From positions 1-10,838 of the forward strand of contig CAYFZR010000084.1 in the NCBI GenBank assembly GCA_964347835.1: DNA of 10,838 nt. The letters run 5' to 3'. Made by a program: the position numbers and the translations under genes. This document shows positions 1-5,876 of this stretch, in pieces. Numbering within the stretch: the stretch's first letter is position 1; each line of letters begins with the position of its first letter. Below the pieces are notes generated by a model. That model saw nothing but the letters and a program-made list of their open reading frames with translations. It had not been told where the DNA came from and made no database searches. The stretch is from CAYFZR01 sp964347835 [NCBI: uncultured archaeon] (GTDB lineage: Archaea; CAYFZR01).

Positions 1-378
1 GTGATTTTTAGCATACCCATCAAAAATATTGGAACTTTAGAGGCAGAGAGTGTTAAAGTCGCCATACAGACCAAGTCTTACTTCACGGGAGCAAAAACTG
101 ATTATCTGGGAGATATACCCGCGGATGGGTCTAGAATAGCCTCTTTTGAACTAGATATCGATAGAGATACTCCTCCGACTAACTACATAAACGATCTAAA
201 GATAATCTGGTCTAAGGGAGATGATAGACTCGATCAGACCCATTCATTCGGAATAAACGTAGTAAAAGAACAAAGTCAAGGTACATCCAATATCCTATTT
301 GGTACAGTGGGTTTAGTTGCTCTGGCTGGAGTTGTAGTTTTTGGTCTCAGATTCAGGCGCAAAAAAGAGCAGGAGTAG
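1..378 (+). CDS. C-terminal part of an S-layer/CARDB-like secreted protein with C-terminal membrane anchor (partial)
   Basis: The frame is open from the first base, so this is most likely the end of a longer gene that begins before the window; the GTG at position 1 is probably an internal Val codon. The visible 125 residues form a beta-rich domain of the CARDB/COG1361 type (phrases such as IPIKNIGTLEAESVKV and GDIPADGSRIASFELDI, usual in archaeal extracellular repeat domains). A single membrane helix follows at about residues 98-116, then a basic RFRRKK stop-transfer tail. It is therefore an extracytoplasmic protein anchored by its C-terminus. The stop lies 20 bases before the RND transporter, so the two are probably one operon. 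Such proteins commonly sit beside HAE3-type exporters in archaea and may act as accessory domains, but that role is inferred. Confidence 0.75.
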   Translation: MIFSIPIKNIGTLEAESVKVAIQTKSYFTGAKTDYLGDIPADGSRIASFELDIDRDTPPTNYINDLKIIWSKGDDRLDQTHSFGINVVKEQSQGTSNILFGTVGLVALAGVVVFGLRFRRKKEQE

Positions 379-398
379 TTTAGTCAGGGGGAAAATAA

Positions 399-2630
399 TT
401 GATTACCGAAATTCTTGATTTCCATGCCAATCTCACAAAGAGAATCTATCCTATCTTAATAGTTCTTTCCATAATAATAGCGGGAATTTCCCTACAACAG
501 GCTACGAAAACCAAGATCAGTACGGATTTCATGGGGTATTACTACCCAGATGAACCGGGTTACCAAGAAACTCACGTTGTACTAAGCGATTTCATGGGAC
601 CTGTAACTGTACAAATTCTTGTTGAAGTAGACGGTGTTAACCAAAAGGACGTTTACACCGAAGACGTTTTGGATATGACATCGAAGTTAGTCGATACAGT
701 AGGAACTATTCCCGGCGTATTTAGCGTCTCTAGTGTTTTAGATCTTGGAGATACTAGAGATGAAATATTGAGAGTGCCTTTAGATAAAAGATCGAAATAT
801 GTTGACGGAGATCAAAAATACTCCCTAATAGAAGCAGAGATTGATTCCACCGAAATGCCAAAGAGAATTGAGCTCATAAAAACTTTTCAAAAAACAGTTG
901 AAAAAATAGACAAACCAAAGGGAACGAAAGTCACTGTTACTGGTGGATTGGCCTTGGAATATGCTTTTTTTGAAGCCATTAAAAATGGTTTCGCAAAATC
1001 AATAATTGTGACCGCTTTCACCATAACGGTTGTTCTATTCTTTATTTTTAGAAGCCTTATTCGCGCTGCTTTCATTATGATACCAATACTCGTGGCTGTT
1101 CTAGCGGCATATGGAACGATGCACACCTTGAATATACCTTTAAACTTTATAACTTCTACCTTCGGCGCTATTACCTTGGGACTTGGAATAGATTACAGTA
1201 TCCACTTGGTGCACAGGTTCCAGGAGGAATTGGATAAGGGAAAACCTAATGCCCTAAACATCGCTGTTTCTAGAATTGGTAGAAACACGATATTTACAGC
1301 CATAACTACCATGGCAGCTTTCTTCGGTATATCAATCGCAGGAATTAGAATGTTAACTGAATTTGGCGTGATGTCTTTCATAGGGATATCTTTTTCTGCT
1401 TTATCCGTGATCTTGTTCCTGCCATCATATTTACTGCTGGAAACTAAATTGAATAGAGGAACTATAGATTTCTCGAGAATTACCGGCGCTCTTGGAATAA
1501 AAGATATATTGCCAACTTTAACGTCTAGATTATCCGATTTCTCAGTAAAAAAACCCTTTGCAGTTTTATTTTTCATGGGACTTGCTCTATTTCCTATTTT
1601 ATATGGAATGTCCCAAATAGTAAGTACTTCCGATGCTAAAATGTTTTTGCCTAAAGATGATCCAATTGTAGTGGCAAATAACATTGTAGAAGATAAATTT
1701 GAAGCACCATTTACATTCAGTTACTCTTTTGTTTTAATAGAGGCAGATGATGTAAGAGAACCTGAAATAATGAAGGCAATGGAAAAAGTGCATGAAAGTT
1801 CGATGAGTTTACCCTGGGTTGAAGAAGTATCTAGCATTTTAAGCATGATCGGTCCTGTATCGGATTCGGAGAATAAAAGAGATATCATTGAGAAAATTAA
1901 TGGGGTGCCTCCAGATAATAGAAGAAGGTTCTTAACAAAGGATTATACAGAAGCTATAATAATCATAAGAGCAGAAGGAACACAGTTAGAAGAAAGTAAT
2001 GTGAAGGAGCTCTATGATATCATCGATTACGTCGAAACGCCTGAGGACGCTACCTTTGCTCAAGCAGGCACTGGCGTGCTTACTTCTTCGATGTTAAGAA
2101 AAATGGAAGAAGGTCAAGCTAGGATGACAGTGGTTAGCATAATTCTGGTTTTAGTAATTTTGTCTTTCGCCCTTAAAAGTCCGTATAGAATTCCGTTGGC
2201 GCTTGGACCCGTACTTATAGCCATAGTTTTCGCCACGGGCACCATGGGCTTGCTTGGAATTCCATCTACACCCATTACAATTATGTTAGCCACAGTTATG
2301 CTTGGATTAGGTATAGATTATAGCATACACTTCCTTTCAAGGTATAATGAAGAAAAAGAAAAAGGATTAAGTACAGAAGAGGCGCTACATTCAACTTCCT
2401 TAAAAGTTGGAGAATCTATCGCTCTAACAACCGTAACAACGATTTTTGGGTTTCTCTCCCTCATTACAATGATTCTCGTTCCAGTGCAGGACTTCGGCAA
2501 GATATCTGCAATTGGGTTAGCTATATCCGCGATTTTTGTAATCATGTTAATCTCGGCGGGTATTGTAATCAATGAAAGAGTTATTGCAAGGCTAATTTCA
2601 TTAATACCCCACGTATGGAGGCTTAAATGA
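399..2630 (+). CDS. RND-superfamily exporter, HAE3/MMPL type
   Basis: Proton-driven membrane exporter of the RND superfamily, in the archaeal/bacterial HAE3 (MMPL-like) branch; the substrate cannot be read from sequence, and lipids, hopanoid-like molecules or drugs are known for relatives. The 743 residues show the classic duplication: TM1 at about 15-32, an extracytoplasmic loop to about 198, five helices to about 348, TM7 at about 386-405, a second loop to about 575, and five further helices. The hallmark GLGIDYSIH occurs in each half (residues 261-269 and 636-644); Asp265 and Asp640 are the likely proton-relay residues. The length is normal for a single-chain HAE3 protein. The start is TTG at 399 with a GGGGG Shine-Dalgarno about 8 bases upstream; no ATG lies nearby in frame. 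It follows the anchored secreted protein by 20 bases, and its TGA stop overlaps the ATG of the tiny zinc-ribbon ORF. Confidence 0.9.
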   Translation: MITEILDFHANLTKRIYPILIVLSIIIAGISLQQATKTKISTDFMGYYYPDEPGYQETHVVLSDFMGPVTVQILVEVDGVNQKDVYTEDVLDMTSKLVDTVGTIPGVFSVSSVLDLGDTRDEILRVPLDKRSKYVDGDQKYSLIEAEIDSTEMPKRIELIKTFQKTVEKIDKPKGTKVTVTGGLALEYAFFEAIKNGFAKSIIVTAFTITVVLFFIFRSLIRAAFIMIPILVAVLAAYGTMHTLNIPLNFITSTFGAITLGLGIDYSIHLVHRFQEELDKGKPNALNIAVSRIGRNTIFTAITTMAAFFGISIAGIRMLTEFGVMSFIGISFSALSVILFLPSYLLLETKLNRGTIDFSRITGALGIKDILPTLTSRLSDFSVKKPFAVLFFMGLALFPILYGMSQIVSTSDAKMFLPKDDPIVVANNIVEDKFEAPFTFSYSFVLIEADDVREPEIMKAMEKVHESSMSLPWVEEVSSILSMIGPVSDSENKRDIIEKINGVPPDNRRRFLTKDYTEAIIIIRAEGTQLEESNVKELYDIIDYVETPEDATFAQAGTGVLTSSMLRKMEEGQARMTVVSIILVLVILSFALKSPYRIPLALGPVLIAIVFATGTMGLLGIPSTPITIMLATVMLGLGIDYSIHFLSRYNEEKEKGLSTEEALHSTSLKVGESIALTTVTTIFGFLSLITMILVPVQDFGKISAIGLAISAIFVIMLISAGIVINERVIARLISLIPHVWRLK
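2617..2621 (+). promoter_or_regulatory. Shine-Dalgarno GGAGG of the zinc-ribbon ORF
   Basis: GGAGG lies inside the last codons of the exporter gene, 5 bases before an ATG that overlaps the exporter stop. It is among the strongest ribosome binding sites in the window. It supports a real, translationally coupled short gene here despite the early TGA. Confidence 0.6.
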
Positions 2631-2734
2631 GATGCGCATGCTGAAAAGAAGATTTGGAAGAAATCAAATATTGCAAGTTATGTGGAAAACCCTTGCCTCC
2701 TGAGGAGGAGATTCCACCCCAGATAAAAGTCTAA
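2627..2734 (+). pseudogene. Short zinc-ribbon peptide interrupted by an in-frame TGA at codon 6
   Basis: The ATG at 2627 overlaps the exporter stop codon (ATGA) and has a GGAGG Shine-Dalgarno at 2617-2621, 5 bases upstream. Only five codons (MRCAC) precede a TGA at 2642-2644. The same frame then continues to TAA at 2732 and reads like the rest of a minimal zinc ribbon: KEDLEEIKY, then CKLCGKPLP, then an acidic/proline-rich tail. Canonical relatives have C-x2-C-G-K-E, ten residues, C-x2-C-G. One deletion of three bases turning TGT GGA (Cys-Gly) into TGA would explain the stop exactly and would restore both the CxxC spacing and the ten-residue gap. TGA is the ordinary stop of neighbouring genes (2628, 7182, 8394), so reassignment is unlikely. 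Pseudogene, sequencing error and recoding (Cys-x-x-Sec) remain possible. Confidence 0.55.
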
Positions 2735-2759
2735 AGAAATGATTATCTTTTATTGGCGT

Positions 2760-3101
2760 TTATTCGCTTAATCTCTCTACAACCACGTTCATTCTATCAA
2801 GTCCATTAATCTTTACCCTTTCTCCTTTTTTCAAAGTTTCGTTTGAAATGGCGCTCCATAACTCGTTTTTATATCTTATAATCCCCTTTGGATTTATATC
2901 ACTCACAACAATGGCCTCTGATCCTATCATCTCTTCCCAACCCATTTTCGCCGGGATTCTCATATCCTCCACTATCTTGAAATATAAAGTCCCTGAGATA
3001 ACCAATATTACGATATATAAGGGAAAAGCAGTCCAGAAAGGGAAAAAAATGAAAAGTCCAAAGCCGATTAAAGGCGAAAGTAAAATCAAGTGGCAAAGCA
3101 A
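2760..3101 (-). CDS. NfeD-like membrane protein, short form
   Basis: A 113-residue protein with two N-terminal membrane helices (about residues 4-21 and 25-42) and a C-terminal OB-fold domain of the NfeD family (about 55-112). NfeD hallmarks are visible: MIGSEAIVVSDINPKG (58-73), the ELW segment near 80-82, and KKGERVKINGLD (91-102) before the last strand. NfeD proteins usually partner with SPFH/stomatin proteins in membrane microdomain and protein quality control; no stomatin or ClpP-type protease is present here, so it looks like a stand-alone short NfeD. The start is TTG at 3101, because a TGA codon lies immediately upstream in frame; GAGGTG (3108-3113) places GAGG 8 bases before it. An ATG at 3105 is in another frame and gives no recognisable protein. 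It shares a 17-base promoter element with the next small gene upstream on this strand. Confidence 0.8.
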   Translation of the reverse strand: MLCHLILLSPLIGFGLFIFFPFWTAFPLYIVILVISGTLYFKIVEDMRIPAKMGWEEMIGSEAIVVSDINPKGIIRYKNELWSAISNETLKKGERVKINGLDRMNVVVERLSE

Positions 3102-3143
3102 TCATAACACCTCAAGCAATATATTAAACTCCTCCCCAGTAGA

Positions 3144-3160
3144 TTTGCTCTTTAAAAAAG
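3144..3160 (-). promoter_or_regulatory. TATA-like promoter element of the NfeD gene (copy 1 of a 17-base repeat)
   Basis: Read on the minus strand it is CTTTTTTAAAGAGCAAA, with a TTTTTTAAA core resembling an archaeal TATA box. It ends 43 bases before the TTG start of the NfeD gene, leaving room for a leader of about 15-20 bases carrying the GAGGTG site. The identical 17 bases recur at 3426-3442. Confidence 0.55.
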
Positions 3161-3216
3161 AAAAAATTGTATTATCCCATTATTTCACTGTTCTCGTCTT
3201 CCTAAGAAAACTTCTC

Positions 3217-3381
3217 CTATTTATGGCATGATTCTTCGTTTTGATTATCTTTTGGGTTTTTTTTATGTCCTGAATGTCCTCCATGGCATCCTCCACAACC
3301 AAGTCCTAATTTTCTTGATAAGACGCCCCATATTACGAGGAATCCTAGTAAGACCGATACATTAAATAGGAATTCAGCCAT
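3217..3381 (-). CDS. 54-residue membrane protein with Cys/His-rich metal-binding tail
   Basis: No family recognised with confidence. The protein has one N-terminal membrane helix (residues 4-22, FLFNVSVLLGFLVIWGVL), then a basic SRK turn and a tail that contains CGGCHGGHSGH (29-39), a lysine- and asparagine-rich linker, and a final SCHK (51-54). The positive charges after the helix predict that the tail faces the cytosol. That argues against c-type heme on CGGCH, although the motif formally fits CXXCH. A metal-binding role (copper, zinc or iron) is inferred; the layout recalls FeoB-associated Cys-rich membrane peptides, without a demonstrable match. The start is well supported: GAGGTG at 3389-3394, 7 bases before ATG, and a TATA-like element 45 bases upstream that is identical to that of the NfeD gene. 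It lies between the NfeD gene and the Rieske pair, all on the same strand. Confidence 0.75.
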   Translation of the reverse strand: MAEFLFNVSVLLGFLVIWGVLSRKLGLGCGGCHGGHSGHKKNPKDNQNEESCHK

Positions 3382-3425
3382 TTGGTATCACCTCAAACAA
3401 TAGTTTAAAGGAGGAAACTTTATCC

Positions 3426-3442
3426 TTTGCTCTTTAAAAAAG
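3426..3442 (-). promoter_or_regulatory. TATA-like promoter element of the Cys/His microprotein gene (copy 2 of the 17-base repeat)
   Basis: Minus strand CTTTTTTAAAGAGCAAA, identical to 3144-3160, ending 45 bases before the ATG at 3381. The TATA-like core and the GAGGTG site at 3389-3394 together give a leader of roughly 25-30 bases. The match extends past the TATA core into GAGCAAA, so a shared regulator site is possible. Confidence 0.55.
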
Positions 3443-3571
3443 GAAAGAAATCTCACATTCAACTTTAAAATAATAGAAATTTTAAGAGAAAAAAGTTTGT
3501 TAGCAAGCAAAAATCTAGCCCATCCTACAACCTTAATGCTCAATTTTTTGCCGTTTTCTACATCCTCAAGT

Positions 3572-4144
3572 TTAAAATTCCACCTCTCCAATTGGTTCTG
3601 ATCCTATGATAGTTCCATCCTCCAGTATTTTCACAGGGTATTGTGGTAGTGGTCTTGGAGGTGGTCCTGCTATGACTTTTGCCCCATCATAAGGATCGAA
3701 TTTTCCATCGTGACATGGGCAGTATATCTGGTCTAGATCTTTTCTGTAAAATGTAACACAAGAAAGATGGGTACAGATTGCCGAGTATGCAACGAACCCC
3801 TGTTCTACACCTTTTTCCACCTTCATTCTTTGAGGTTCGAGTTTCATTAAAAGCACGGGATCTCTTTTGAAGAAGACCTTCGCGTATTGTCCATAATCTT
3901 TGAAGTGATCAGCCTTAACTACTTCTCCTTTCTTTCCAATGAGATTGTTTTCAAAATCAAGAGTATCCTCAACGTAAGTGAAAACTGGAGAATCTTCACC
4001 TCGTCTCTCTTTTGAGATGACTGGGAATACGGATTTAAACGTTGCTAAAAATGATCCAAGAAGTCCTGTTCCGGAAATTCCTATGAGCGTCTTGATGAAA
4101 TTTCTTCTGCTTGTTTTGATTTTTCTTTTCTTCTCCTCTTCCAT
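3572..4144 (-). CDS. Tat-exported Rieske [2Fe-2S] protein (downstream paralogue)
   Basis: A Rieske-type iron-sulfur protein of 190 residues, expected on the outer face of the membrane. The N-terminus carries a twin-arginine signal (SRRNFIK, 12-18) followed by a hydrophobic stretch (19-35), which may stay as a membrane anchor. The Rieske fold has box 1 CTHLSC (124-129) and box 2 CPCHDGKFD (142-150). Cys124, His126, Cys142 and His145 would bind the cluster, with Cys129 and Cys144 as the disulfide pair of high-potential Rieske proteins. The proline loop AGPPPRPLP (159-167) is also present. An insert of about 50 residues (60-115) separates the anchor from box 1. It follows a second Rieske gene by 46 bases on the same strand. 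No cytochrome b or c1 gene is in the window, so the redox partner is unknown. The start is ATG at 4144 with only a weak GTGGTTAG upstream. Confidence 0.92.
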   Translation of the reverse strand: MEEEKKRKIKTSRRNFIKTLIGISGTGLLGSFLATFKSVFPVISKERRGEDSPVFTYVEDTLDFENNLIGKKGEVVKADHFKDYGQYAKVFFKRDPVLLMKLEPQRMKVEKGVEQGFVAYSAICTHLSCVTFYRKDLDQIYCPCHDGKFDPYDGAKVIAGPPPRPLPQYPVKILEDGTIIGSEPIGEVEF

Positions 4145-4190
4145 ATCTAACCACTAAAGTTTTTAATAAATTTATTCATCCTATTTTTGC

Positions 4191-4676
4191 CTATGCATAC
4201 ATAGAAAGAGATTTAACGTACTCTGAATCCTTCCAAGCTTTGGCAAAGATTGCTCCTTCTTTTTCTTCTATATCTATCTGAGGTAAAGGACTAGGCGGGG
4301 GACCCGCTAATACTGCACCTGTCCTTGGATCGAACTTGCCTATGTGACACGGACAGTAGATTACATCATTGTCCTCTAAGTCTTTCCATGTGGAGACGCA
4401 TGCTAAATGTGTACAGACCGCTCCAAAGGCGTAGTAACCTTCTGGTAAATGAACAAGTATGGATGGCTTACCCATGAACTTGAATAACTTTGCCTGTCCT
4501 ACAGGAATTTCATCAGTCTTTGCTATCTCGACCTCTTCTGAAACACCTTTTGCTCCTATCTTTGGTGACCAGGCAAATTTTAGTATTGCGCCGGTGAAAG
4601 CGGTTACATATGAACCTATAGCCGCTCCTGCTATTCCATACAGAAAGTGTCTTCTTGTGATGCCTGTTCTGACCAT
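4191..4676 (-). CDS. Tat-exported Rieske [2Fe-2S] protein (upstream paralogue)
   Basis: The second Rieske protein, 161 residues from the preferred start. It has a twin-arginine signal (TRRHFLYG, 7-14), a glycine/alanine-rich hydrophobic segment (15-35), box 1 CTHLAC (88-93), box 2 CPCHIGKFD (108-116) and the AGPPPSPLP loop (124-132). Cluster ligands are Cys88, His90, Cys108 and His111; Cys93 and Cys110 would form the stabilising disulfide. ATG at 4676 is preferred because GAGGT (4683-4687) lies 6 bases upstream. ATGs at 4706 and 4700 give 10 or 8 more residues, have no ribosome site, and lie too close to the likely TATA box. It differs from its neighbour outside the boxes and lacks the central insert, so the pair is an old duplication or two separate recruitments. 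A structural or electron-transfer partner is not visible here. Confidence 0.92.
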   Translation of the reverse strand: MVRTGITRRHFLYGIAGAAIGSYVTAFTGAILKFAWSPKIGAKGVSEEVEIAKTDEIPVGQAKLFKFMGKPSILVHLPEGYYAFGAVCTHLACVSTWKDLEDNDVIYCPCHIGKFDPRTGAVLAGPPPSPLPQIDIEEKEGAIFAKAWKDSEYVKSLSMYA

Positions 4677-4682
4677 TTTCTT

Positions 4683-4687
4683 ACCTC
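4683..4687 (-). promoter_or_regulatory. Shine-Dalgarno that decides the start of the upstream Rieske gene
   Basis: GAGGT on the minus strand with 6 bases to the ATG at 4676. The upstream in-frame ATGs at 4700 and 4706 have nothing comparable, so the shorter protein is favoured. Confidence 0.6.
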
Positions 4688-4712
4688 TTTTTTGGTTCAT
4701 ATCCATTTAAAA

Positions 4713-4721
4713 TTAATTATA
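4713..4721 (-). promoter_or_regulatory. Probable TATA box of the Rieske operon
   Basis: Minus strand TATAATTAA, preceded by the purine-rich AAAAAAGCGC that could serve as the BRE. A start of transcription about 25 bases on would fall near 4691, giving a short leader that includes the GAGGT site at 4683-4687. Confidence 0.45.
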
Positions 4722-4766
4722 GCGCTTTTTTCTATTACTTTTTCCATTTTAGAAACGAAAAAAGGA

Positions 4767-4791
4767 GAGAAAATTTTTTCTCACTGAGAAA
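4767..4791. promoter_or_regulatory. Nested inverted repeats upstream of the Rieske promoter
   Basis: Two overlapping perfect inverted repeats share a middle arm: GAGAAAA-TT-TTTTCTC (4767-4782) and TTTCTCA-C-TGAGAAA (4777-4791). They lie 46-70 bases upstream of the proposed TATA box of the Rieske genes and about 95 bases beyond the end of the PEGA gene. A regulator-binding site is the simplest reading; mutually exclusive hairpins in a PEGA transcript are an alternative. Confidence 0.35.
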
Positions 4792-4820
4792 GTTTTATCC
4801 TTAATGATTTTTAAAATTGA

Positions 4821-4828
4821 TAAAAAAT
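4821..4828 (-). terminator. Possible T-tract terminator after the PEGA gene
   Basis: Minus strand ATTTTTTA about 60 bases after the PEGA stop codon. Archaeal terminators are often bare T-runs, but the region is AT-rich throughout, so support is weak. Confidence 0.25.
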
Positions 4829-4885
4829 ACCAGAATAGAGCATCCTAGTTCTTTTTGCTGTAAAATTTTTCAATTTATATTATTT

Positions 4886-5683
4886 TCACCGTCTCGGACG
4901 TGTTTTTTTTAGGCGTCCAATTGATATTTTCTCCCTGTGCAGCACGATTGTTGTTAAAGCTATTACCCCAAGAAAAATTAAAGTGATTAATAAATAATTT
5001 AAAGATTTTTTAGTTGGAATTGGGGTTAATACTAGAGTTACATTTTCATAGACCTCTTCTCCGGACTTCACCGTTATCATCTTCATGTAATCCTCGTATC
5101 CGGTCATGGTTACTTTTATCGTGTAAGTACCTGGAGAAACACTTAGTTCTAGAGGAGTTTTTCCTTTATAGTCACCATTAAGATATACGCTTGCATCAGA
5201 AGGGTTAGAGGAGAGGATAATTATTCCTTGATTAGGAATAAAAGTTATAGACTCTTTAGCAAGGTTTAAAGCTTTTTCAGCTTGCATAGATGCAGATTTA
5301 GCAAAATGAGTAGCATCTCCATAATTTTCATTATAATAATCTGAATTCGCCTTCTCAAACTTCTCCTGTGACATTGACAAAAGATGTTTAGCCTCTGACA
5401 GAGTAGACTCGGCTTGAGAAACATCTATACCTGACGATTTCGCCCGGTTGATCTTTTTTTCTGCATTCTCGATCTGATCCTTGGCGCTTTCTATTTCATT
5501 TGATGCCTCGTCTATATAAGATTTAACAGTATTTGCCTGTGATGTTTGTGCATTAGTTAAAGGAATTACGAGACTAACAATACCAAATCCCAAAAATAAG
5601 ATTGTAATTATCCTGAAAAGGAGAAAGACTGTCCCTTTTTCTTTCGTATTATGCTGCTTGTTTGGAATCAACGCATCACCCAA
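4886..5683 (-). CDS. Membrane-anchored coiled-coil protein with a PEGA domain
   Basis: An extracytoplasmic protein of 265 residues with an anchor at each end. An N-terminal helix (about 18-43) is a signal or anchor. An alpha-helical, Ala/Glu/Lys/Ser-rich segment (48-146) is likely to form a coiled coil or helical hairpin, with repeated phrases such as EIESAKDQIENAEKKI. A PEGA domain follows (153-217: ILSSNPSDASVYLNGDYKG, TPLELSVSPGTYTIKV, GYEDYMKMITV). A membrane helix (about 228-248) and a short basic tail end the protein. PEGA domains are beta-sandwich modules of archaeal and bacterial cell-surface proteins with a structural or binding role. It is preceded by 193 non-coding bases shared with a divergent gene. 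The start is TTG at 5683; a second in-frame TTG at 5671, with GGTGA a few bases upstream, is equally plausible. Confidence 0.8.
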   Translation of the reverse strand: MGDALIPNKQHNTKEKGTVFLLFRIITILFLGFGIVSLVIPLTNAQTSQANTVKSYIDEASNEIESAKDQIENAEKKINRAKSSGIDVSQAESTLSEAKHLLSMSQEKFEKANSDYYNENYGDATHFAKSASMQAEKALNLAKESITFIPNQGIIILSSNPSDASVYLNGDYKGKTPLELSVSPGTYTIKVTMTGYEDYMKMITVKSGEEVYENVTLVLTPIPTKKSLNYLLITLIFLGVIALTTIVLHREKISIGRLKKTRPRR

Positions 5684-5760
5684 GATTAGACTTAACTTTC
5701 GTTATTTATGTTCTTGAAAATAGGCAAAAAATGTCTTTTTTATTACCTATAACCGCTAGT

Positions 5761-5771
5761 CTTTAAAAAAG
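5761..5771 (-). promoter_or_regulatory. Third copy of the CTTTTTTAAAG core, in the divergent PEGA/thioredoxin spacer
   Basis: Minus strand CTTTTTTAAAG, the same 11-base core found upstream of the NfeD and Cys/His microprotein genes, here 78 bases before the PEGA start. It may be a distal TATA box. A nearer CATAAATAA (about 5700-5710) also exists, so which is used is unclear. Confidence 0.3.
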
Positions 5772-5843
5772 AAAAAAATTAACCGAATTTACCTTCTAAA
5801 TTTAAAGTTAAACCCTCGATTTTTTTACTTCCTTAAAGGAGAA

Positions 5844-5853
5844 TTGATAAAGT
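5844..5853 (+). promoter_or_regulatory. Probable TATA box of the thioredoxin gene
   Basis: TTGATAAAGT is centred about 28 bases before the ATG at 5877, following the purine-rich AAAGGAGAA. No Shine-Dalgarno precedes this ATG, so a leaderless transcript is the simplest model. Confidence 0.4.
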
Positions 5854-5876
5854 TTCTATCTACCACATCTTACTAG

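Noticed and set aside
1193-1684. 163-codon minus-strand ORF inside the exporter gene
   Set aside because: Antisense shadow of a well-supported membrane transporter; no start signal and no recognisable domain.
2642-2644. Genome-wide reassignment of TGA to an amino acid
   Set aside because: TGA ends the exporter, the thioredoxin and the small two-helix genes at sensible positions, so it is an ordinary stop codon here.
2899-3105. 68-codon ORF with ATG 3105, right after GAGGTG
   Set aside because: It is a different frame from the NfeD protein, which has clear family motifs; the composition looks like a shadow frame.
2848-3231. 127-codon plus-strand ORF opposite the NfeD gene
   Set aside because: Antisense shadow of the NfeD gene and its promoter; no domain or start signal.
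3283-3297. CGGCH in the microprotein as a c-type heme site
   Set aside because: Charge distribution puts the tail in the cytosol, where heme c is not attached, and no other cytochrome c feature is present; kept as a metal-ligand motif.
3388-3591. 67-codon minus-strand ORF overlapping the end of the downstream Rieske gene
   Set aside because: TTG start with no ribosome site, no recognisable domain, and it runs through the promoter element of the microprotein gene.
4165-4176. AATAAATTTATT palindrome between the two Rieske genes
   Set aside because: A 12-base AT-only palindrome is expected by chance in this AT-rich spacer; it may contribute to a weak TATA box but nothing more can be supported.
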